Part shown: positions 31,759 through 39,153 of the stretch, piece by piece
Numbering within the stretch: the first letter of the stretch is position 1
Layout: every line of letters starts with the position of its first letter
Assembly: GCA_035943995.1 (NCBI GenBank)
Contig: DASZBS010000104.1
Location: forward strand, 19,528 to 83,527
From: Vulcanimicrobium sp035943995
GTDB taxonomy: Bacteria; Vulcanimicrobiota; Vulcanimicrobiia; Vulcanimicrobiales; Vulcanimicrobiaceae
Direction: 5' to 3'
DNA: 64,000 nucleotides
Position numbers and translations under genes: made by a program
Notes under the pieces: model-generated
What the model was told of the DNA's origin: nothing
What the model saw: the letters and a program-made list of their open reading frames with translations, nothing else
The model's database searches: none

Positions 31759-32676
31759 GTGCGTGCTGTTACGGTCGTCACGTCGTACGACGGACGCCTC
31801 GATCTCGTGGATGCGTTCGTGCGGCGAACAGCCGCCGAGATCCTGATCGCGGTTTGGCCCGAGGACGACGACGCACGGCGCATGCTGCACGCGCTCGCGC
31901 ACGCAGGACACCGGGTGCACGTGGTCGAGGTGATAGGGTCGCGTGACGACGGCATCGAGAACCAACTCGTCTGGATGGCGGCGCATCTTCTTCAAGCGAC
32001 GTGGATCGTGCGGCTCGCTCTCGATGAAGTCCTCCACGCCTTGCAGCCCGGGCCGGGCGCGTTCTTGAGCGGTAAGGCGATACGCGCGCGCGGGCCGCTC
32101 GTCGAGACGCCGGTGGTCGTGGAGGAGAAACACCGAGCGGTGCTGCGAACCACGACGGTCCCCGGTCCCGCGCACAAGGAACACATCGCGTTCGTCGCGC
32201 TGCCGGGCCGCGCGCGCAGCGTGTTCGTCCCGCTGCACGGCCTCCCCGTGGCGCGCGAGATTCGGCTGACGCTCGACGTCTTCGGCAGCGCGATCGTCGA
32301 CGTTGACGCGGTGTGGCTGTTCCGGCACGGCGACGTCCCGCTGTCCGTGCAGGGTGACGCACTCGCCTCGCTCTTGCGCGTCGAAGGCGGAGCGCACGCC
32401 GGCTCGCGCCGGACGGGCCTTTCGCTGCGCGCGCTCGCGGGACCGGTCCAGATGACGCTCGATGCGGCGGCCGCGCGGTCGCACGGATCGGCTGACGCGA
32501 TCGAGCTGCGGATCACCGTGAACCCGCTCGCCGACGATGTGCTCGGCAACGCTGCGCTCGCCCGGGTGACAGCCCCGTATCGCGAGCCGTGGAGCGCGGC
32601 GGCGGCGCTCGCGGGCACGCTCGCCGAACGCGCAGATGCCGTCGGACTGCACGGGGCCCAAGCCGCCTGCGAATGA
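31759..32676 (+). CDS. Uncharacterised protein of the glycan cluster, possibly a GT-A-like transferase
   Basis: A 305-residue protein that starts like a Rossmann/GT-A domain (MRAVTVVTSYDGRLDLVDAF, then EILIAVWPEDDDARRMLHAL). It has QATWIVRLALDEVLHAL where a glycosyltransferase would have its acidic site; only one Asp and one Glu are there, so activity is uncertain. The second half is beta-rich (VQMTLDAAAARSHG; IELRITVNPLADD). The GTG start has GGAGG upstream. It diverges from the PP-loop/DegT gene with only five bases between start codons, and overlaps the pyruvyltransferase gene downstream as ATGA. Confidence 0.6.
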   Translation: MRAVTVVTSYDGRLDLVDAFVRRTAAEILIAVWPEDDDARRMLHALAHAGHRVHVVEVIGSRDDGIENQLVWMAAHLLQATWIVRLALDEVLHALQPGPGAFLSGKAIRARGPLVETPVVVEEKHRAVLRTTTVPGPAHKEHIAFVALPGRARSVFVPLHGLPVAREIRLTLDVFGSAIVDVDAVWLFRHGDVPLSVQGDALASLLRVEGGAHAGSRRTGLSLRALAGPVQMTLDAAAARSHGSADAIELRITVNPLADDVLGNAALARVTAPYREPWSAAAALAGTLAERADAVGLHGAQAACE

Positions 32677-33530
32677 CGGTTCGTCAGCTGCTTGCCGGCT
32701 ATCGTGGCTCGCGCGTACACGTCTTGCCGAACCCGGGCAACGGCGGCGACGGATTGATCCAACTCGGACTGCGGCGCCTGTGCGCGGAGTTCGATCTGCG
32801 GGTTTGCGAGCTGTATTCGCCGCAGTCGGCCCGCGGCGAACTGCTGCTGGCCCCTGGCGCCGGCAACCTGAGCGCGGCATATCACAGCGTCGCCGAGCGA
32901 ATCGATCCGTATCTGAACAGCTTTCGGACCGTCTGCATTCTGCCGACGAGCGTTCAAACCGACGTGCCCGCGGTCCAGCGCTTTTTGCGGCACTTGCCGC
33001 ACGGCGCGCACGTGTTCTGCCGTGAGACCGTGAGCCTGGCGCAAGTCCGCGCGCTGCTCGGCGATGCGGCTAGCGTGCACCTCGATCATGACCTCGCGTT
33101 CGAGGCTGATCTGCGTCCGTGGGCGCGCCCGGGCTACGGCACGCTGTACGCCTTTCGCTCCGATCCCGAGAGCTTGGATGAGCCGATACCGCCCGGAAAT
33201 TTCGACGTCTCCGGCATCACCGGCGAATGGATGGCCGAACTGCTGCTCGACGTCGTGGCGTCACATGCGGTGGTCCATACGGACCGCGCGCACGTCGCGA
33301 TAGCGGCGGCGCTGCTCGGCCGGGACACCCACCTGTACGCGACGTCCTACCATAAGATGCGCGGTATCCACGAGCATTCGCTCGCGGGCTACGCAAACGT
33401 GCAATTTCACGAGCGGCACGGCACGTTGGCGCATCCGGTCGCCGGCGGCGGCGATGACCCGCGCCACGCCGTGTGGCGCCGGCGCGCCGCCGCGCTGATG
33501 GGCGTGCGCGCCGCCGAGGGGTTCGCATGA
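32673..33530 (+). CDS. Polysaccharide pyruvyl transferase family protein
   Basis: A 285-residue protein of the CsaB/WcaK-type polysaccharide pyruvyl transferase family. The opening VHVLPNPGNGGDGLIQLG is the family's N-G-G-D glycine-rich loop; FRTVCILPTSVQTDVPAVQR and HVFCRETVSLAQVRALLG (the F-R-E-x-S-x-x-x-L segment) are also diagnostic; VVHTDRAHVAIAAALLG is the late H-T-D-R element. It would add a ketal-linked pyruvate from phosphoenolpyruvate to a glycan sugar, giving negative charge. ATGA overlaps on both sides couple it to its neighbours. Confidence 0.88.
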   Translation: MTVRQLLAGYRGSRVHVLPNPGNGGDGLIQLGLRRLCAEFDLRVCELYSPQSARGELLLAPGAGNLSAAYHSVAERIDPYLNSFRTVCILPTSVQTDVPAVQRFLRHLPHGAHVFCRETVSLAQVRALLGDAASVHLDHDLAFEADLRPWARPGYGTLYAFRSDPESLDEPIPPGNFDVSGITGEWMAELLLDVVASHAVVHTDRAHVAIAAALLGRDTHLYATSYHKMRGIHEHSLAGYANVQFHERHGTLAHPVAGGGDDPRHAVWRRRAAALMGVRAAEGFA

Positions 33531-34501
33531 GCGTTCTCGCCGGCTTGGCCCGCGTGAAGAACGAGGCGGACGTGATCGAAGCGTTCGTGCGCCATCACGT
33601 CGCACTGCTCGATCATCTCGTCGTCGTCGACAACGCATCGACGGACGGCACCCGACAGATTCTCGCCGCGCTCGTCGCGGAACGCCTGGCGCTGACCGTC
33701 CTGGACGATGCGACGATCGCCTATCGCCAGTCCGAACTGATGACGTACTTGACACGCGCATGCTGCGTGAGCCTCGGCTGCGATCGTGTGTTCTTGCTCG
33801 ACGCCGACGAGTTGCTCGGTGTGCGCACCCGCGAGGACCTCGACGCCGCGCTCGCGGCGATACCGTACGAGTCGCACGCGCTGATTGCGTGGCGTACCTA
33901 TGTGCCGACCGCGCGCGACGACGCGGCCGAACCGGAGGCGTTCCGCCGTATCGTGCACCGGCGGGTCGCGGAGCCCTTTCCCACGTCGAAGGTCGCGGTC
34001 TCGCGGACGATCCTGCGCCGTCCGGACGCGATCGTGGTGCAAGGCAATCACGCCGTCCGCTCATGGTCGCCGGATTGCTCGTCGGCACCGCTGACCGGCG
34101 CGTTCATCGCGCACTTCCCCGTACGTTCCGTCGCGCAGCTCAAGCTCAAAATACTCGCGGGCTGGAACGCGTACCTGGCGATGGGATACGAGTTGGCCGG
34201 GCTCGGCTACCAGTGGCGCGAGCTGTACGAGCGGATCTATTCGGGGGGCACGTTCAGCCAGGCGGATCTGTACGCATCCGCGGCTTCGTACCCGATGCCC
34301 ATGCCGGTGGACCATTCAATCGACGTGGTCGTTGACGCGTTCGAGGTACCGGCCGCGCGTTATTCGGCCCTGCGCGTGAGCGACCCGGACGTCGTCGCCG
34401 CGCGGCTGCTCGAGCAACTGAGCCGCACCGTCGCCGTGGCCGCGAGCGACGCGGCTCGCGCCATGCGGTCGCTGCATGCGATCGAGCCCGAGCTCCGGTG
34501 A
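33527..34501 (+). CDS. GT2-family (Glyco_tranf_2_4) glycosyltransferase
   Basis: A 324-residue GT2 enzyme: VLAGLARVKNEADVIEAFVR, LVVVDNASTDGTRQIL, RVFLLDADELLGVRTRED (acidic site) and FIAHFPVRSVAQLKLKI. It belongs to the same family as the two enzymes at 19109 and 21031 but is more distant. The ATG overlaps the pyruvyltransferase stop. It is the last gene of this plus-strand operon; the following 129 bases hold no evident terminator hairpin. Confidence 0.88.
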   Translation: MSVLAGLARVKNEADVIEAFVRHHVALLDHLVVVDNASTDGTRQILAALVAERLALTVLDDATIAYRQSELMTYLTRACCVSLGCDRVFLLDADELLGVRTREDLDAALAAIPYESHALIAWRTYVPTARDDAAEPEAFRRIVHRRVAEPFPTSKVAVSRTILRRPDAIVVQGNHAVRSWSPDCSSAPLTGAFIAHFPVRSVAQLKLKILAGWNAYLAMGYELAGLGYQWRELYERIYSGGTFSQADLYASAASYPMPMPVDHSIDVVVDAFEVPAARYSALRVSDPDVVAARLLEQLSRTVAVAASDAARAMRSLHAIEPELR

Positions 34502-34630
34502 GCCGGCGATCCCCCGAGCCTGCGCAAAAATCCGGCCTCATAACTCCATCATGACCTGGGGTGCCTCGGCAGGTATGTTGAGATCGGTTCCGGCACATTT
34601 CCGGACCTTAACCGGCGAAGGAGCCCTTCA

Positions 34631-34867
34631 GTGCCTTTGATTCAGGTAAGCGTAATCAAGAACGTGTTCACTCCCGAGCAAAAAACGCAGATGATCACCC
34701 GGCTGACCGATGCGATGGTGTCGATCGAGGGCGAGAACATGCGCGGCGTGACCTGGGTGAAGATCGACGAGATCGAGAGCGGCGATTGGGGGATCGGCGG
34801 CCAGGCGCTGACCACGGAGGCCGTGAGGGCGCTCGCCGCCGGTAAGACGCCCGCCACCGTGGGATGA
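34631..34867 (+). CDS. 4-oxalocrotonate-tautomerase-family protein
   Basis: A 78-residue tautomerase. The GTG start is followed by Pro (MPLIQVSVIKNVFTPEQK), which becomes the catalytic N-terminal Pro1. AMVSIEGENMRGVTWVKIDE is the conserved middle region. It is about 15 residues longer than 4-OT itself. GAAGGAG lies upstream at good spacing. It is one base from the regulator gene that follows, so the two are cotranscribed. The substrate is unknown. Confidence 0.88.
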   Translation: MPLIQVSVIKNVFTPEQKTQMITRLTDAMVSIEGENMRGVTWVKIDEIESGDWGIGGQALTTEAVRALAAGKTPATVG

Positions 34868-34868
34868 C

Positions 34869-36815
34869 GTGACCGCGACCGAAACGCGTCGCGGCGAGCT
34901 GCCGTTCGTTGGGCGTATCGAGGAGCTCACGTTCCTCGACCGCCTGACGAGCGGGCGACTCCCATCGATTACCTTCGTCAACGGCATCAGCGGGATCGGG
35001 AAGTCGCGCCTTCTCGACGCGTTTTCACAACTGCGGCGCACGGCCGGGGCGGCCGTCCTGCGGATTGACTGCCGTCTTGTCGAACCGACGGAAGGCGGCT
35101 TCTTCCGCGAGCTCGGCAACGCCGCGGGCGACGACATCGGATCGAACGCCGAAGCGTCGCGTCGCCTCGGCGAACTTGGGAGCGTCGTCCTGGTCTTCGA
35201 CGATATCGATGCGCTGCGCATGCTGGACGCATGGCTGCGCCGCGTTTTCGTGCCCGCCTTGCCCTCGAACGTCCATGTCGTGTTCAGCGGTCACAATGCG
35301 CCGCTATCGGCGTGGCTGCAGATGCCATGGCACGGTACGTTCCGAAACCTCGAGCTCGGACCGCTCGACGATGCGGACGCGGTCGCGTTGCTGACGGGAA
35401 GCGGGATCGAGCCGAGGCAGGCAGCGCGCGTCAATCGGATCGCTCGCGGCCACCCGCTCGCCCTGACGCTGGCAGCGACGACGCTACAAAGCGCGAACGA
35501 TCCGGCGCTCGAGGACCTGGCGTTCCACCGCATGATCGATGAGCTCGCGCGACGGCATCTCGCCGAGATTACCGATTCCGTCACCCGCCGCGCCGTCGAG
35601 GCCGCGGCGGTCGTCCGGAGCATCACGGTGCCCCTGCTCGGCGCAATGCTGCCCGATGTAGCACCAAGCGACGCCTACGAACGGTTGCGGTCGCTTCCGC
35701 TCATGCGGCTTGCCCGGGACGGCTTGCAGTTGCACGATACCGTGCGCGAGGCGATCGCGCGCGAGCTGCGAAGTTCCGATCCGCAACGTTACCTTGCGCT
35801 GCGTCGCGCCTGCTGGAGCCGGCTGTTGCGCGACTTGCGAACGGCGCCGCCGGCGGAATTGTGGCGACATACCGCCGATCTTCTGTACTTGCTCGAAAAC
35901 CCGGTCGTCCGTGAAGCGTTCTTCCCCTCCGGCGCGCAGATGTACGCGGTCGAGCCCGCGCGGGAGACAGATCAGGCCCAAATCCTGACGATCGCCGAGC
36001 GGTATGACGGTTCCGCCGGAGTACGCTCGACGTCGGCGTGGTGGACGCACAGCGCGGACAGTTTCGGCGTCGCTCGCGATCGCGACGGCGATGTCGCCGG
36101 TTACTACGTCCTGTTCGAAGCCGAACGGCTCGGCACGACGCCGCCGCTCGACGATCCGGTGCTCGCGCAATGGTCAGCGCATCTTGCCGCCAACCCTGTA
36201 GCGCCCGGCGAGCGAGTCTTCTTCTTACGACGCTGGCTCTCGCGAACCGACGGCGAAGTTCCATGCGCTGTCCAGGCGGCGTGTTGGATTGACATCAAGC
36301 GCGCATACATGGCGCTGCGCCCGCGCTTGCGACGCGTGTATTTGGCAGTCCGCAATGTCGCGCTGTACGCCGAAGCGGCCACCCAACTCGGCTTTGTGAT
36401 TCTCGACGGGTGCGCCACTACCGTCGACGGTGAGCCCTACGTCACGGCGATGCTAGACTTCGGTCCCGCTTCCGTTGACGGGTGGTTCGCGAAGCTCGTG
36501 GCCGCGGAACTCGGCATCGCAACAAGCGGCCTGCTCGACGTCGGCGCCCGTGAGCTCGTCGTCGGATCGCGCCGTTCGGCATTGACACGGCGGGAGTTCG
36601 ATACGCTCCATTATCTTGTGCAGCGCTCGGGAAATGCCGTCCATCGCGAGGAGATTCTTAGCGACGTTTGGGGCGACGCGGCTGATGTTTCGAGTAACGT
36701 CGTGGACGTCGTAGTGCGTTCGCTCCGAAAGAAACTCGCCGAGCGCGCCGACGTGATCGAGACGATCTCTGGCTTTGGCTATCGCCTGTGCGACGGCGAG
36801 GCGACGAACGACTAG
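34869..36815 (+). CDS. AAA/STAND-like ATPase with GNAT-like middle and OmpR-type DNA-binding C-terminus
   Basis: A 648-residue putative regulator. Walker A is GISGIGKS (39-46) in a PFVGRIEEL...RLPSITFVNG context typical of signal-transduction ATPases; Walker B is VVLVFDDID (about 107-113). Residues 180-340 are helical. About 345-545 resembles a GNAT domain (GDVAGYYVLFEAERL, RVYLAVRNVALYAEAATQLGF). The C-terminus (about 560-645) is an OmpR/PhoB winged helix: LTRREFDTLHYLVQRSGNAV, EILSDVWGDAADVSSNVVDV, VRSLRKKLAERADVIETISG, FGYRL. There is no receiver domain. ATP-driven switching of a DNA-binding protein is likely; whether the GNAT-like part is active is unknown. It starts one base after the tautomerase stop. 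Confidence 0.82.
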   Translation: MTATETRRGELPFVGRIEELTFLDRLTSGRLPSITFVNGISGIGKSRLLDAFSQLRRTAGAAVLRIDCRLVEPTEGGFFRELGNAAGDDIGSNAEASRRLGELGSVVLVFDDIDALRMLDAWLRRVFVPALPSNVHVVFSGHNAPLSAWLQMPWHGTFRNLELGPLDDADAVALLTGSGIEPRQAARVNRIARGHPLALTLAATTLQSANDPALEDLAFHRMIDELARRHLAEITDSVTRRAVEAAAVVRSITVPLLGAMLPDVAPSDAYERLRSLPLMRLARDGLQLHDTVREAIARELRSSDPQRYLALRRACWSRLLRDLRTAPPAELWRHTADLLYLLENPVVREAFFPSGAQMYAVEPARETDQAQILTIAERYDGSAGVRSTSAWWTHSADSFGVARDRDGDVAGYYVLFEAERLGTTPPLDDPVLAQWSAHLAANPVAPGERVFFLRRWLSRTDGEVPCAVQAACWIDIKRAYMALRPRLRRVYLAVRNVALYAEAATQLGFVILDGCATTVDGEPYVTAMLDFGPASVDGWFAKLVAAELGIATSGLLDVGARELVVGSRRSALTRREFDTLHYLVQRSGNAVHREEILSDVWGDAADVSSNVVDVVVRSLRKKLAERADVIETISGFGYRLCDGEATND

Positions 36816-36902
36816 ACGATCCTGCGCTGTAGCCGTGAGTCACTGCCGAACCATCATCCGCGCGTACAGGCCGCGACTTGATGCGTTACGAAGAGGTTGG
36901 AC

Positions 36903-37292
36903 GTGAAAGTACAACTTGGCGCGGTCTGGCATTTCAGCCTTGCCGTCATAGACCCGGAGAAGAGCGCGCAGTTTTGGACTAAGAACTTCGATCTGCATGA
37001 AATGTTCCGGTCCGATGAGGCCATCGCGCTGACGAACGACGCAATTATCATCGGGTTCTTCAAAGGTACACCACATCCGGACACGATTGACCACATGTCG
37101 TTTTACCTCGACAGTATGCGCGCGCTACACGAAGCGCTCGAGATGCTGAAGAAAAACGGCGTAGAACTGGAAGATCCCGGCAACGAGATCGGCCCAACAT
37201 CGCCGGGCTCGCCGCATATGGGCCTGTGGTTTCACGATCCGGACGGGTATCGCTGGGAGCTGTCGGTTCAGAACGGTGCCCGCGAGCGCTAA
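36903..37292 (+). CDS. VOC/glyoxalase-family protein
   Basis: A single-domain VOC protein of about 129 residues from GTG 36903 (AGAGG upstream). GAVWHFSLAVIDPEKSAQFW is the first strand with His, then TNDAIIIGFFKGTPHPDTID, HMSFYLDSMRALHEALEMLK, and MGLWFHDPDGYRWELSVQNG with the terminal Glu ligand. The His and Glu positions are compatible with a metal site. It could be a lyase, a dioxygenase or a drug-binding protein. It stands alone after the regulator gene. Confidence 0.85.
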   Translation: MKVQLGAVWHFSLAVIDPEKSAQFWTKNFDLHEMFRSDEAIALTNDAIIIGFFKGTPHPDTIDHMSFYLDSMRALHEALEMLKKNGVELEDPGNEIGPTSPGSPHMGLWFHDPDGYRWELSVQNGARER

Positions 37293-37387
37293 CCGCGCAG
37301 CGCTGACGAGGCGATATTCACCGTCCGAAAAAGACGGCGCCATGCGGGATTACCCCGCCGCTCCAGCCGTCGGCCCACGTTACGCGT

Positions 37388-37706
37388 CTACATGAAGCCG
37401 CGACAAGGGTCATCGCGCCCTTCAAGTGCGTCTAACGTTTCCCACGGTGCCGGATAGAAGCTCGGCTCGATCGGCACCGCGGGCCAGCGAAAGTGCGCGC
37501 GCAACGCATGATACGATGGCGAATCGGGGAGCGAGAAGCGGTCGAAGACGTCGCGCCAATCGCGAAAGAGCGCGACGGTGTCGCGATCGGGCGGCACGCC
37601 GAAGTCGCACGCCGCGCAGATGCGCTGGAGCGTAGTCGGCGCGGTCGTAGTCGTCCTCGAATCCCTCGCCGTGCTCGACGTCGGGGTAGACGCTGTGGTC
37701 GATCAC
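37388..37706 (-). pseudogene. Frameshifted small gene
   Basis: From GTG 37706 one frame reads well (IDHSVYPDVEHGEGFEDDYD) and then turns Arg-rich. From about 37630 another frame takes over (QRICAACDFGVPPDRDTVAL, then FRDWRDVFDRFSLPDSPSYH and FYPAPWETLDALEGRDDP) and ends at 37388. A single-base shift near 37632 joins them into about 105 residues. A CAAC pair lies at the junction. The gene is probably broken; the family is not recognised. Confidence 0.5.
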
Positions 37707-37897
37707 CGTGGCGGTGCTTCGCTGTCGTGCCGTCGTTCTCCGCGACCTACGACCGGCGGGGCCGTGAACTCATCGCGGTACCACCTCCGCAGTTCGGCAG
37801 CAACGGCTCTGCGCTCCGCAGCTTTCGGCACCGAGAGCGCCGATCGCGTCGGCGTCAAAAAGCGCCGGCATTGCATGGCGAAATTCGCCGCATACGC

Positions 37898-37926
37898 TTG
37901 CTCGGCGCATGTGCGAATGCTATAAT
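37898..37926 (+). promoter_or_regulatory. Near-consensus sigma-70 promoter
   Basis: TTGCTC (37898-37903), 17-base spacer, TATAAT (37921-37926). The expected start near 37933 gives a leader of about 65-85 bases before the three-gene operon at 38000-38940. The 290 bases between the broken gene at 37706 and 38000 hold no gene I can support besides this promoter. Confidence 0.7.
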
Positions 37927-37999
37927 GTAGCTACGCGCACACGCGCATACAATATAGCGACTCGGCCGGTGCGCTAACACCGACCGAGTCCGTCACCCG

Positions 38000-38317
38000 A
38001 TGGAAGTAACCCACCGAATGACAAACGCACGATTCGACGCGCTCGCGTCGAAAACCCGGTCACGCCGTGGCGGACGATATCGCCACACCGAACGCGGCAC
38101 CATCGGCTTCTGCCTCGTCCGCGTCATCTGGCTCACCGCGATCTTCGCCCGCCGCGAATCGGTGACGATCGCGGAATACCGCCGCCGGTTCGGCGTCTCG
38201 CTGCGCTCGTTCCGCCGCGACCTCGCACTGATCCGCGAAGCCGGCTTCTACCTCGAAGCGGCAGCCGCGGGCACGTACCGCATGGTCTGCTTCGCACGCG
38301 ACTACGATGAGGTGTAG
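38000..38317 (+). CDS. Small helix-turn-helix protein, first of a three-gene operon
   Basis: A 105-residue basic protein. TIAEYRRRFGVSLRSFRRDL is a helix-turn-helix of the DeoR/HTH_11 style, followed by ALIREAGFYLEAAAAGTYRM, a short wing. It contains no effector or sensing domain. The hydrophobic LVRVIWLTAIFA precedes the motif and is probably the core helix. ATG 38018 is an alternative start with slightly better upstream context (GGAAG). It shares the Y-R-R-R-F-G-V-S/F-R-R-D pattern with the next gene, so the two are tandem paralogues that may form a heterodimer. Confidence 0.65.
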   Translation: MEVTHRMTNARFDALASKTRSRRGGRYRHTERGTIGFCLVRVIWLTAIFARRESVTIAEYRRRFGVSLRSFRRDLALIREAGFYLEAAAAGTYRMVCFARDYDEV

Positions 38318-38621
38318 CGTGCAACGACGACTGCGCTTCCAATGGATCCTGCCCGACCACGATCCGGATTACGATCGGCCCAATCTCGCAGCGTGGGCGG
38401 AAGCCGTCGCGCACCGGTTCGTGCGCCGGTTGTGGCTCAGCGTGCTCATGGTGCTCGACCACCCGCCGCTTTATCGCGACTACCGCAGGCGCTTCGGCGT
38501 CTCGATGGACACTTTCCGCCGCGACAAGAGAAAGGTGCGCCTTAAGGTCTGGTACGTCTACGCAGTCCTGAACGGTCAGTACCGCACGTGCATCTACATT
38601 GAGAGTATATCCCATGAGTAG
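38307..38621 (+). CDS. Paralogous small helix-turn-helix protein, second of the operon
   Basis: A 104-residue basic protein overlapping the preceding gene by 11 bases. YRDYRRRFGVSMDTFRRDKR aligns with TIAEYRRRFGVSLRSFRRDL of the first protein; LWLSVLMVLDHPP corresponds to its hydrophobic helix. The C-terminus is beta-like (VWYVYAVLNGQYRTCIYIES). There is no catalytic signature. Its stop overlaps the start of the third gene, so all three are translationally coupled. Confidence 0.65.
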   Translation: MRCSVQRRLRFQWILPDHDPDYDRPNLAAWAEAVAHRFVRRLWLSVLMVLDHPPLYRDYRRRFGVSMDTFRRDKRKVRLKVWYVYAVLNGQYRTCIYIESISHE

Positions 38622-38940
38622 GAAGAACGTCGTCCCGTTCAGGCCGCCCGAGTCGTTCAAACGCTTCGGCATCGATTGGACGCGCGAAGCTGCAAACTAC
38701 GGCGAGCGAACGCTGCGCGAGGCGTACCTCACCTATGAGCTCTCGTGCGGCCAAGACGGCCTGGTATCGATTCTCCTTCTGGCCATCGTGTCCCGACGGC
38801 AAGGAGCGGTTCCCGTGGATCTTCAAGCGTCCGCGGAATTCGCGGAAGTCATGCTGTCGATGACGCTGCGGAAGCACCGGGACGATGCCGTGGAGGCAGT
38901 CCATCGCTACGTCACGCAGAGCGGGACGGTATGGACGTAA
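38614..38940 (+). CDS. Small protein of unknown function, third of the operon
   Basis: A 108-residue helical protein from ATG 38614 inside the end of the previous gene. It has an N-terminal basic segment (RKNVVPFRPPESFKRFGIDW) and then amphipathic helices (GERTLREAYLTYELSCGQDG, LVSILLLAIVSRRQGAVPVD, FAEVMLSMTLRKHRDDAVEA). No family is recognised. It could be a partner of the two DNA-binding proteins. The 213 bases after it hold no gene I can support. Confidence 0.6.
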   Translation: MSRKNVVPFRPPESFKRFGIDWTREAANYGERTLREAYLTYELSCGQDGLVSILLLAIVSRRQGAVPVDLQASAEFAEVMLSMTLRKHRDDAVEAVHRYVTQSGTVWT

Positions 38941-39153
38941 TCAGCAGCGTGGGATGCGCGCGTTCGTACGCAGGCATGTTTCACCGAATCGCCGGCCGCC
39001 CCCGGGGTGTGGCGAGCACCGCTCGCGCGGGCTCGCAGGAACGGCCGACGATCCGAGCCCGCGCTTATCCGCGCATCACATCGGCAGCAATCCTCGAGAG
39101 GTGTGGCTCTCAAGTCGCCTCGCCGACATACGCACGGGCACGGACGATGGGTA

